Assembly (NCBI GenBank): GCA_037043015.1
Contig: CM073321.1
Coordinates: 36,372,101 to 36,436,100 of the forward strand
Length of the DNA stretch: 64,000 nt
Source of the DNA: Bryum argenteum
Taxonomy: Eukaryota; Streptophyta; Bryopsida; Bryales; Bryaceae
Reading direction: 5' to 3'
The notes below the pieces were generated by a model. That model made no database searches, was not told where the DNA came from, and was given only the letters and a program-made list of their open reading frames with translations. Of this stretch, positions 34,092 to 44,904 are shown piece after piece. The translations under genes were made by a program, and so were the position numbers. Every line of letters begins with the position of its first letter. Within the stretch, counting starts at the first letter, position 1.

Positions 34092-34950
34092 TTTGAGGAG
34101 GCATTTGGCAATTTAGTTATCTTTCCATGCTGTTATCACGTGAAGCTAACCATTTTGTTAAAATGCTGATTATACTGTTCAAAATATACCTGTTAAATAC
34201 ATTATTTTCCATACATTCATACTTTGATTTTGATGTAATAATATATGATATATATTATTTGTTGCAAAGCATGTTGAGAGTTTTTTATAAAATAGCGTAT
34301 TTATTTGGAGTGTTACATTTTAATACATTTTTGTATGCACTTAAGTTAATATCGTCTTGAGATTGGTAATGAGGTTATTTCAGTTCATCATTTTTGGGAA
34401 TTCAATATTTCTATGTTTTTGAGGGAACTCTTTCTTATTGACAATGAATCATATATAAAACCAAATTTCTTACAAAGCATGGCACACTATGAATAATACT
34501 CATATTAAATGTATTCAATATGAGGGACTTTGAAATGCCACAAAACGCTTAAGAAACAACCAAGTGGAGAAAATGAATAATAACAATCTTTCATATACAA
34601 TATATCCATTTAGGTTGACATGTGAAACAAACCATATCCACATGCAATATAACCCCATGTAGTCAGACTAATAATGAATCTAATCACATTAAGCAATACA
34701 CATAATCCTCAATGTCCATAAAAACAATTAAATTACTTGTTTCTCTATATAATGAACAGAACATTGTAAATTTATTTCCTACCTACGGTGAAAATGAGTA
34801 TTCAAAACTTAGAAGAATATATCTTTCAAACTTAAACTATTTGAGTATGCCTAACTTTTAAATGCATGGTCAATATTGGCAAGATAACTTTGAAATGCAT
34901 GCCTTCATTGGAAGCCTATTTCGGCCAATGAGTGTAATATTACGATTGAT
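34092..34950. other. AT-rich element centre, right part
   Basis: Non-coding AT-rich DNA shared with 59029-59870 at about 90 percent by eye. The frame at 34127-34360 is a chance hydrophobic frame and is not conserved as coding in copy 2. Confidence 0.5.
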
Positions 34951-35035
34951 CTTGTAGCAGGGATGTACAGAATTCGTCAAAGTAGGCAGGAATGGCGGGT
35001 GTATTCCCGCTTGAATTCGCGGATGCTACTTCCAT

Positions 35036-35120
35036 GCATAAATATAGGGAGAAGAAATTTTCCCGCCGGAATCTCACCATCGATTTTCCTGACAAATCAC
35101 ATTTGTATTTCCCGCCTCAT
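35036..35120 (+). promoter_or_regulatory. Promoter of the DUF7869-like gene with E2F-type sites
   Basis: A TATA-like ATAAATATA (35038-35046) is followed at 35058-35067 by TTTTCCCGCC and at 35108-35116 by TTTCCCGCC, both matching the plant E2F/DP consensus. A GGCGGG..TTCCCGC pair lies upstream at about 34998-35010. The first proposed ATG is at 35288. The first E2F-like site is conserved in copy 2 (59996-60005), the second is changed to TTTCCCACC. This would fit S-phase-linked transcription of a transposase, but no function has been shown. Confidence 0.45.
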
Positions 35121-35287
35121 GTCGAGATAAGGTGAAGCGCGGAAAAGGCCAGACGAATCTGAATGACCTTCGAGAACGTGGCCGTGTTGATTCCTTTTTC
35201 CTCATTTTCTGAAGGTGCTGCTCCTCCTTCAGGGTTTTCGGCTTTGTCGGCGTTTCAGATTCCAGCGCGCTGCACGTAGGGATCAAG

Positions 35288-38200
35288 ATGAGCTCCACAC
35301 AAGCGTCAAGGTAAGACTCCACGTATATGGCTGTAAAATAAATTCTGTCTCTGTTATCGTACATGCTTCTTGCATTCTACAATTCAATTTTGGCGTCATA
35401 AACCCTAAACCTAGAGTAGCGTTCCACATACGTCGTGGACGCCTTTATTGTGATGCTTACATTTGTGTGTTTTCAATGTAAGTGCAGGCAAGCCTTCATT
35501 TTCATTGCACTCTTCTTGAGTGCAAACCTATTGCTTTCAGAGAATGAGGAGAAGCGGTACTCCGGAATATGCGCCGTAATTATCGGGAGAGAAAGAGTGA
35601 AGACATTTAGGTCGAGTCGAGCTAAATAGCAGGACTATCACAGTGAAGCAGTTTAGCTCGATTCGAGCTAAATTGCAGGGCTTGTACAGTCAAGTAATTT
35701 AGCTCGACTCGAGCTAAAGTATGACTAACCATAGCCATAAAAGTTTAGCTCGATTCGAGCTAAACTACACGTTAAATAGAGATTGTTAATATTTAACCAG
35801 TTTAGCTCGAGTTGAGCTAAACTACGGAATCCAAATGGCGCAAACTGTGCTTCAAATTAGCTCGACTCGAGCTAAATTAGACGTTTACTTTTGAGAGAAT
35901 TGAAATCCATTTAGTTTAGCTCGACTTGAGCTAAACTAAGGCACCCAAGTCGCCCAATATGTAACTCAGTTTAGCTCGACTCGAGCTAAACTGTGACCTT
36001 AAGTTAGTCAAAATTTACCTAAAGAAAGAGAGTTGATGTAATCATTTAAATCCTTAGACTGTACTGTTTAGCTCGATTCGAGCTAAAATAAGCGATTAAA
36101 TTACGGACTTTTGAAATCTGTTAAGTTTAGCTCGAGTCAAGCTAAACTGAGGAATCAACCTCGACCAATATGTAACTCAGTTTAGCTCGACTCGAGCTAA
36201 ACTGTGACCCTAAGTAATCCAGAATTTACCTAAAAAGAAAATAGAGCTGATTTACTCTATTAAATCCTTAGACTGTACTGTTTAGCTCGATTCGAGCTAA
36301 ACTAAACGATTACATCATAGACTATTGAAATGTGAGACTTCGCGAACTCGAGCAATTTAGCTCGACTCGAGCTAAATTACATGACCTCGCAAAGGAGCTA
36401 TACTGTACAAGGAGTCCTTATATCAATAATTTCAGAGACTTCGATGTGATTGATAGCCTTTCTTATAGCTTGTTTCTATGTTCATGTGCATCTGCAGCAT
36501 GGACACCTCATTTGCTGAGGAGGAGTCTGTTGTTCCACCAGTGAACCCGGAAATTCCAGATTTTGAGGTTGTTCCACCTCGGCTCTGGTCGGGAAGAACG
36601 GTGGACTTGCACAACAACGATGGTCTCAAAATTGCAGAAGGTTTACCTCGGAATTTACGATCCAGTGCCCTTACTGATTCTTCAGGACCCCTCGGTGAAT
36701 CTGTTATTGTGGTGCAAGTTTCAACTTTGTTTGTACCTGTGGACAATCCTGACGACTGGATTTACTCCTTCAAGTCGTGGCCCATTGATCGAGTTCTTTT
36801 GGACGCTGTAAGTCTGTTGCACCATACCCAGCGGGATGTGTACAACCGATGGGTTAAAGAACAGGGTCGGGTCAATGGTAGACGCACTCGTACGTATGAC
36901 AATTCCAAAAGGAATGTTCCTACTCCAGCACCTCGCAGAGCAAAAAACTTGTTGACTCAGCAGTCAATCAACGAAGTCGCATCGAATACCTGTTGTAGCC
37001 GAAACTGTGTCCAACACTACCCTAGAGACAAGATAAAGGTTCTTAGGTCTCGCATGTATGAAAACACAACAGTGCAGTTCAGAAATCACATCAAACTAGA
37101 TGTTCATCGACAATTCCATACAAACGGTAATGGGCGGAATGTGGTGACATTTGAAGGCATAGACGTATGTCCGTTAGCGTGGATGCAAATTATGGGTGTT
37201 AGTTCTAGCATCTTTTATCGCAACGCTTTGAACGCAGCTGCTGGGTTCGAAGCCCAACATCATGGGAATACTGGAAAACGAAAGCCCAGAGGTCATACTG
37301 TTGTAGCTTCTGCTGTCTTGGGCGCATTACTTGCTAGGCATGCTGACCACATGCCTCACAGGTCTCATAGCCTCTCCTCAGGGGAGAAGGTTGTAACGAA
37401 GATACTTCCTGCAAGTTTTAAGTGGAAAAATCAGATTCCGCCTATATGTGAACATCTTGCTGAATGCGGGCTTCCACCAGTGTCAGCTTCAAGCATTAGC
37501 AAAATCCGCCGACTTAGCTATCCTGAGTACTACGCGAAGAGGGCAAGAGACAATTTTGCACGGTGCTCAAAGTGTGATGAGTTTGACTCTTTCATGAAGC
37601 TCACCTTACCAGGAAGTCAATCTGCACTTTTATGGTCGAGGAAACTAAGTGCGCACTTGGACTCGGCGTTTGCTCATAGGGATTTGTATTACCTCAATCG
37701 TTTTAGGTCGAAGACAATGCCTCATGAGGTTCTTACTATTATGCATGACAAGATGGACCACTCGAAGACAGCCTCCCCTGCCTTATCCCACAAGGTGAAG
37801 AACTTAGATGGTCTCATGAAATTGCCTTTAGCAGTAACAGGCATTTTAGCTCATGGACATGTAGATCAGCGCTATGCGCATTTTGGATTAGATATTTTCT
37901 CACATGATGCAAATTACACTGTGGGGTCATTTGCGAAGCTCCTACGCGATCTGGAGGCTCCGCCGAAATCCTCCTCCAGACAACTTTTTACAGAGGCATC
38001 TTCGCATCCTCTTTACGCAGCTCTTCTTCATGGTTCAGAGATGTGTTTGGATCCACTTGGCCCGATTCCAGACATTTTGGTTCCACCTAGGCCATTGCCC
38101 CCCATATTAAATGTACAAATGGACAATGCTGTTAGTGATAACAAAAATAGGTTTGTCTTCAGTTTCTGGTCCCTTCTCGTAGCCAAATGGGTATTTCGAG

Positions 38201-39009
38201 AAGTATATGTTAATTTTATGCTAGTTGGTCACACTCATGATGACATAGATGCATTATTTGGTTGTTGGAGCATGGCTTTGCATAAGGAGGATTATCCTAC
38301 TATCCCTCTTCTCATGAAATCTTTCATGAAGCTAGAGTCACTTCCTGTCATTCCTCACCTCGTTCAAGAGGTTCCTAACTTCAAATCTTTCATTCAAGAG
38401 TGGTTGCTAGAGGGTGATGAAGCATTGGTTGGACATACAAAAGCGCATCAGTTCAAGTTCTTCCTCGATGCAAGTGGGTGCCCTGTTATGAAGTACAAAA
38501 TTCTTTGCCATGACGATGAATGGCTTCCTAGAGGTGATGAGGGGGGCATTAAGTTATGGAAGGAGGATTCAGAGGATAGATCGCTATGGCCTAGGGGGGT
38601 ACCACAAGCTGTGCAGCCAATGCAGATGCGTCATTTGCCCGAGATTGTGAAAGGAGTTTCAGGATTTGTTGACCATTGGGAGGGATTATCACGTGAGTCA
38701 ATCGAATCACGGCGACTGTATAAGCCTCTCTCATACTATTGGAGCAACGTGAAGGATGCTCTTTGTATACCTATGGATATACTAATATCCCAGCAGTCTG
38801 GTATCCCGTCAACTCTTGAAGAAGCTCCGGAGTTGGAACATGGGTTTTGGCCATCAACTCGTCTCGCGCATGCTGTAGAAGATGAGTTTATATTGGAGGG
38901 GACACTTCGTGAAGAGTACAGCGAGGATGACCACTTTGTTGGTCAAAGACGTGATCGACCAGCTCCGTCATTCCGAGTTGGACGGGGAAACCACCGGTGT
39001 GAGCGTTGA
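35288..39009 (+). CDS. DUF7869-like putative transposase, intact main exon (B copy 1)
   Basis: Exon 1 is 35288-35310 (23 nt, MSSTQAS plus two bases) before donor GTAAGA. The acceptor CTGCAG ends at 36497. Splicing stays in frame and yields MSSTQASSMDTSFAEEES. The main exon alone gives 836 residues from MDTSF (ATG 36499). Numbering from there: zinc-like RCSKC (C356, C359), MHDKMDH (D417, D420), NVQMDNAVSDNKNR (D542) and VGHTHDDIDALF (D581, D582, D584). These match the DUF7869 pattern of plant element proteins and resemble the spaced acidic residues of DDE/RNase-H-fold transposases; the catalytic reading is inference. The end (PSFRVGRGNHRCER) lacks the C-terminal module seen in element A, so the gene is probably 3'-truncated by the element boundary. 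The intron holds 13 palindromes. Confidence 0.8.
35606..36376. repeat. B-type palindrome array in the DUF7869-like gene's first intron
   Basis: Thirteen sites at about 35606, 35651, 35698, 35742, 35799, 35856, 35915, 35971, 36066, 36125, 36180, 36281 and 36356, within intron 35311-36497. Flanking phrases are reverse complements of those in the 28.5-30.2 kb array: ATGTAACTCAG before and CTGTGACC(C)TAAG after a site, versus CTTAGGGTCACAG and CTGAGTTACAT there. Relative to its own gene each array therefore has the same polarity. Confidence 0.95.
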
Positions 39010-39430
39010 GCGGTGAGCGGTGAGCGGTAAGAAAAAAATAAATTAAAAGATAATGGCCCTATTACCATGGAATAGGTGGTTATGAAATTTTGAAATAGTT
39101 ATTTTTAGGCATAAAAGTACCCTAAACCGTGGATATAGGTCCTTTATTCATTTATTTGCATGGTATTGGGGTCCTACATTATTTCATAAATAATCCACAT
39201 TTGCAAGTTTTAATTAAAGTTTATTAAGTTATGAGCTCGCATCATCATGTGTAACCAATACAATTCAAATCATATACAAAATGTAAACCATAATTTAGGA
39301 TGGCCCTTTAGTTAATCAATAAGTTTAATTTGCCGATTTTAATATTTGGAGATTAATTAGGGCTAACGTCATCAATTTCCTATTACACTTGTCAGAATTA
39401 TTGGTAAATGCTGCGGATTATATAATCTGA
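39010..39430. other. Right flank of element B copy 1
   Basis: Starts with a short tandem GAGCGGT repeat (39000-39030), then AT-rich DNA without genes. Neither palindromes nor element B genes are found here, supporting an element break near 38975-39030. Confidence 0.45.
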
Positions 39431-39434
39431 AATT

Positions 39435-39665
39435 TATAACTAGAGGTCGTCTTCTTGTCTCTCCTTGTAAGGTGTACAGAAAGACATTCACGTGGCATTG
39501 TAGTGATCCGAGTTCGATTCTCCTCGGCCTCGTTAAAGCGTTGCACTGCGTCTTAAAGTCGCTATCCTGAGCTATACAAATACTGGACTATAGCCCCTAC
39601 CAACATTGGCAAAATTCAATCACTCTAATGGAAAACAAAAAACCTTCTAAAACTTTTAGTCTGCT
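39435..39665 (+). mobile_element. Second tRNA-derived SINE-like repeat
   Basis: A B-box-like GATCCGAGTTCGATTCTCC at about 39505-39523, preceded by a weak A-box-like region near 39445-39475 (GTCGTCTTCTTGTCTCTCC), then a body ending in AT-rich sequence. It has the same GAGTTCGATTC core as the repeat at 5023. No tRNA cloverleaf can be drawn with confidence. Confidence 0.4.
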
Positions 39666-39975
39666 TTGAGTTTAAAACTTAAACATTTACATACACTGGT
39701 GCATTAAAATTAGAGTTTAAGAAGTTATATCAAATTAGGGCTGACGTCACCCTTAAAGGCAAGCATGGCTTTAGATTACATTGTATTGAGATTCTTAGAG
39801 TAATACTTGAAGCACTTAGCGTAGGTTAAGCTATCAACGATAATCACAATAAATAAAAATATTAAACCGTATATATTGAAAAACACATAGAGATAGTATA
39901 TAAGTAATAAATCATGGTAAACTACGAATTTGTGGCGCTACCATGTCCAATACCTATCAGAAAGCAAATCACACA

Positions 39976-42900
39976 CTACGCTGAAGGTGTAGTACCATTA
40001 AAGTGCTGATCACACTGATCAGCCTCAAAGTCTATAAACTTAAGCACACTATTGCTATAACGTCGACGCGGAGTGTCAGACAAAATGGGAGATGGAGCTT
40101 GGACAAACTCTTGAGCAAGACGCTCAGCGTACGATGGTAGGGTGAATTTTGATGGAGGGCTCTCGTAGAGATGAGCGTTGCGAGTCAATCGCTCTTTCAG
40201 ACCTGCGATCCTAAAAGTACAAAGAAAGTCCATACTACCGATTTGTAAGTGCGTAATTTAAAATCGAGAAAGAGAATACAAGATGGTATTACACACCAAT
40301 GAACTTCCGTGGCTTCTTCACGACCGGTTCGTCAGAGTCATAGTCTGCGAGAGGGGCCGATTCTCCACTTTCTTCATCACCGGGAGGACCATTCTTGTAA
40401 TCCGCTAGCACACCATCAAAGATTTCTTCGTCAGGTTCCATAGCGATGATGTGTCGGTTGGAGCGTGCGCAAGCAATCACAGATGCACCTAAAAAACCAG
40501 AAGCCCACGTTAAAAATGCGAAATATAGGAACGAATTGTAATGTAGAGTCTGCGGAAACATTACCTGTACTTGCGCTCCAGTCGAAGAATATACCCCCCT
40601 CGTCCGTGAGACAATCAACAAAACACTGAATGAAAGAGGGGTCCTTCTCTCGTGAGCCTCGCCACGGCGTACCGTCCGGACGATAACGCAAGGTTTCTTT
40701 CTCTGCGAAGTTACAGAGGTGGTCTTCCTCATCAGGTACGATTGCCACACCCGCGTATGCGTGTGCCACTTGCCTAGTTTGGAACTTCGAAACATACTCT
40801 TTGCGAACATACACTTTGATATGGAAGCAGTGAGTCTGCAAAACACAAGTATAGATACATTGATATAGATGCATAGAAGGCAGTAACCATGACTTGTGAA
40901 ATTGGAAACAAGAATATGATTCGTACCTCTTTCGGTTTGGGTACAGTAGAGGCCATAGGGGGGGGATTATGTCCCCAGCAGTCTCGAACAAGACAAAAAC
41001 TATATGTATGGGACTCGGAATCGAGAGATCGCTCGATTCTCCAACATTTTGGATGCATGAGAAGAATGGCTCCAACATCTGTCAAATGATACGCGGCAAA
41101 CACGAAGAGGCTCTCAAAGTAGGTTTTGTCACGCCGGTTCCACGATGGAATTTCTGTTGGAGACACACCAGGTACAGGCAAGTTCTCGGGAGCATGTGCA
41201 AAAATGAGATCAATCCCTGGATGCTTGGGTTCATACTCCATCGCCGAACACGGGTACTTGCGGTCTTTTCCAATCTGAGATAAATGTCAAAAATTAGATA
41301 GTGGCTAATAGATTTAGAATTACAAAAGGTAATAAGGGAGATTATGAATGAGAAATGTATGAAATAAAACCTTCTTGATGTGCTCGACAATATCGAGGAT
41401 TTGCGAATCCCATCTTGCAGTCTTCGACGACTGATGAACCAAATCTCCGATGTTCCCCTTCTCGAGATACATTGGCAGAGTGACTGTAATTTTTGACGAC
41501 GAGCTGCTACCAGTGTGATTGGGTTTCGGAAGAGGGCGTTTGGGAAAAACCGGCTGGCTGAGGCGACGCGGGGACTGCTGGGAGTTGTAGTCAACAGTGA
41601 ATGATTGAGGAGGGGACCCAACATTCGTAAGTCCACCTGTAGAAAGTTGAGTCAGTCTTCCACCGCGTCGAATTGCATTGTTTGTCGCTCCCTCCGACGC
41701 CTGAGTCAAATCAGCATCTTCTGGCCCTACAATGTCTTCTGGAGGACGAGCAATATCTTCGGAATCCTCGTCAAGTTCAAAAACAGGCTCCGCAACAGCG
41801 TTGCGTCGCCTCCTGTTTGCACGAGACTTGGGCACTGCAACTGGTTATGAAGGAGAAGATATTGGATCAGATGCAATTGGTAACATAGATAGGTCGTCAT
41901 CGTCATCCTCGTCAATTTCCATCGGTGCAGAGTCAGCTGGATTCGAAGCGGGATTACGAAGAAGATGCTTCTCCTCCTTGTGCACGTAGTTGTCGTCGCA
42001 CTCCAGAAACCATCCACCGGTTGACAATTGAGAGTTTGTAAACCGCTCTTGTTGGGCTGAAGAGAAAAAGCTGCGAGGATCATTTGTGACTGAAACGTCC
42101 TCGAACTCCATTGGAATGGAAAACGAAGCTAATGCTCCCTTGGCAACGAGCTCCTGTTTTAAGTACCTACAAAAAATTAAACAAATTAAATTGTGAAAAT
42201 TGAACATGTTGTACCAATTTTTTTAATACTGAATACAATTCTAGATACTTACCGGAATAAAAGCCTCTTTACTATAATTTTGCCCCCGGAAATCTTTTGA
42301 ATATCTGAGCCTTTGCTGAACTTCGGGCTTGCATTAGGACCAAGATAGTTGTTGAACGCCTTGTCCCATAAGAGCAACCTCCACTTCTCCACATACGCTG
42401 TTGGCTTTAGGACAACACTAGACCACTCAATGTTGAGGTTTGCGTTGTCGATCAGGTTTTGCATTTCACTTTGAAGTGATTGCTCAAGCTGTGAAAAACA
42501 GAAAACATGTTAAATAACAAAATAGCATATGAACTGTAACTTTGAAAACATGTAAGGTAACATTGAGTTATCTGTGCCCAAAAAGACGCGCGATGTAGGA
42601 ATGCCATCAAAGTTTTATCTTTCATTGGACGTTCTTCTGGGAAGCGAAAAGAACGACAAACTTCGTCCGATGAGTTCCACCATTGGAGCCACTTACCCTT
42701 GAAATCGCAATGAACATTGGTAGTGGCTACCATTTGTAAGCGATCGATTGTCATGTCGGGTTTCAAGTTCTTGCTGTAATGAGAATAAATCTTCACATGA
42801 AGATCATAAGTAAGAATCAGGTTATAAAACATGATTACGAGTTCATATAAAACATGAAAGGGGTGTTTTCTTTACCTCCTTCGCAAATACTTTCCCAAGT

Positions 42901-44252
42901 TTGTTGTTGGCCACTGCGACCATCTTATCGAAGTTTTTGCCACGTATGGCCTTAATTTCTGCTTTGATCGCATTATCCATGGCACTCCATACTCCAGGTC
43001 CTGTTTGTTTCTCCTTCGGGACGGTGGCGTAGTAATTCGTTTCTGCGTCATCAGATGCCTTCGCTAATCTCCTCTGTATAAAACTAAAAAAATTTTAATA
43101 AGATGTAAAGAATCAAATACAAACAATCACATTTAAAACACGTTCCACTCAACTTACCGCATATAAGAACTTTACGAATACGTCTACTGTTACAGGATAC
43201 CAAGTATCTTTTTTGGCCTTAGCGTTCTTGCAAATTCTGTAATCCTCTGGGGATCCTTGAAATCCTCTAGTTTCAATTTTCCGAACTGCCTCATTCGCTG
43301 CAATTTTGCACACAAACCGTCTTTGACATGGTTATGTTCAGTAGACCTGCAGTGCGAGATCACACATGAGAAACAAAGAAATTAATCAAAATAGAAATAG
43401 AGCGATTCGAAAAAATCAGTGAAATACTCACCAATTTATGTCGTTCATAGCGTCGAGCAGGAGGTTGCTCTCTCCTCGTGCATCAAGAACGATACAATCC
43501 ACGGAGATGTACCACGAAGGTTCCATTTTATGGTACCTCTCTATGTGACGCATCCACGCCGTCACTCGGTGGTTGCCTTCGTAAACGTAAAAATACTTGT
43601 CACGAAGGTGTTGTAGATCCGGATCAGACTGCAGCGTCTTCTCAAACTCTTCATTGGCTGATTTTCAGAGAGGGTTCGTCCAGACAGCATCTTCGGCATC
43701 AACCAACTTTTCTCGGCCTTTTCGATCAAAGGGTGACACATACATCACACGATCGCCTTCGCGGTATCCTTTGTTGAATTCATTCTCTAGTTTCCTAACA
43801 TCTTGTTTCGAAATTGGGCGAACCTTCGGGTAACAAACGAGACGACAGAGAGGAATGAACATACGTGATTTCTTAACAGGTTTGTAGCGTAACCTGTTGA
43901 TAATTGCAATCGAGTCACTCTTGTGGAGCATTCGCATCTCATTTGCACTCCAATCGGGGTCCTTGTTTTGCAGATGCGGTGGCAAATGGACAATTCCAAC
44001 GTTGACACTCCCAGGCAAAGGAGTATCTTTATCGTCTGAATGCGCGTCGAGTTCATCAGGATCTTGCACGGCTTCAGGATGACGCTGAGTTTCGGCAGGA
44101 CTTTCTTCCGGAACTCCAGTGCAAATGATTTCAACATTTGCGACGCTATCACGAAATTGATCATCTCCATCGGTCGAACGAGTTGGTGGAGAAGCAAGAA
44201 GTTCTCGGGTAGTTACGTCATCTTCATCGGTACGCACTTGAGCTAAGTTCAT
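39976..44252 (-). pseudogene. ParB-like plus DNA methyltransferase-like gene, intron-rich, decayed
   Basis: About ten exons on the minus strand, approximately 44252-43432, 43348-43160, 43075-42875, 42770-42553, 42490-42253, 42168-41370, 41273-40927, 40835-40567, 40490-40298 and 40213-39976. Exon 1: acidic N terminus, then IPLCRLVCYPKVRPISKQDV, KLENEFNKGYREGD and YVYEGNHRVTAW, a ParB/sulfiredoxin-fold pattern with the GNHR box (plus coordinates 43560-43580). The middle is helical, then acidic and Ser-rich. The C-terminal part resembles permuted N6/N4 DNA methyltransferases: DLIFAHAPENL where DPP(Y/F) is expected, FESLFVFAAYHLTDVGAILLM, then FDWSASTGGASVIACARSN and HIIAMEPDEE where FxGxG...GR..G.E is expected. 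Breaks: TGA 43665, frameshift near 43322, TAA 41845, and donor GT changed to AT near 42552. Confidence 0.6.
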
Positions 44253-44394
44253 CTGGCAATCCAGAAACCAAATACAACACAGAATAGAGAGAATAAGAAT
44301 GCGTCATATCAACAATGCAATAAAATTAATAAAAAAAATCGACTTTATAATTAAGAGTATGATAAACTCATCATATCATCCAACGATACAATTA

Positions 44395-44703
44395 AGAGGA
44401 CCGCAACTTTCTAGCAAGTCGCGGAGAACGTCTGGGTTTAAGTCTCGCTAATGCTTCCTCTTCAATACGTCTAGCTTTGGCTACATTCGTTTTTTTTCGC
44501 ATGTTAATCGCTCGTGCAACCCGATCAACGTCATCACGCGAAGTGTGACGGACAGGTGAGGCAGGAGGTGGAGTTTCCGGAACCGAAGACAATGGTATGT
44601 TTAATCGACGGGACTCCATGTATGCTAACACATTCTCTCTCAATGCGGAAAGGTCACTATCTGCATCAGATTCCTCTTCTCTTTCAATTTTCTTTCGCAT
44701 TTT
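44395..44703 (-). CDS. Small basic protein with acidic N terminus, unrecognised
   Basis: 102 codons from MRKKIEREEESDADSDL, preceded by an acceptor-like TTTTGCAG at 44711, so an upstream exon is possible. The middle has a Pro-rich PETPPPASPVR and the end is basic (KPRRSPRLARKLRSS), a nuclear-localisation-like tail. It lies 143 bp before the ParB-like exon, in the same direction. It may be the first coding part of that gene if an unseen donor exists, or a separate small protein. Confidence 0.4.
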
Positions 44704-44904
44704 TGGAACCTGCAAAATCACACGAAACCAATGGTAGGTCAATTATCAACAAACATGCACAACTACACAGAATATAGAAACTACCTCTATAAAGAAAAGC
44801 CCCTACGCTGCCCGATTAGGAAACCAATAAAATCAGCCATTGTTATAAGTTTAATACTTAAGAATTCATTCAGACTTGCCTCAATTCCCACGCAAAATAG
44901 ATCA

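Larger units (their letters stand above)
21987..38980. mobile_element. Element B, copy 1
   Basis: The left boundary is set by comparison. The sequence from about 21987 (CTCGTATTCGTTATATTGGG) is nearly identical to 45546 onward, while the left flanks differ: element A's phosphatase-like gene here, a 265-bp direct repeat there. Order: small gene remnant, FCP1-like gene and large-protein gene (all minus), centre with tandem repeats and telomeric tract, then the DUF7869-like gene (plus). The right end is judged from the loss of the C-terminal module of the DUF7869-like gene at about 38975. The true right terminus is probably missing. I could not find a convincing terminal inverted repeat. Confidence 0.75.

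Noticed and set aside
39976-44252. Integrated giant virus or phage segment (ParB plus methyltransferase)
   Set aside because: The gene has many spliceosomal introns with good splice signals and no other viral genes around; any viral or bacterial origin would be ancient.
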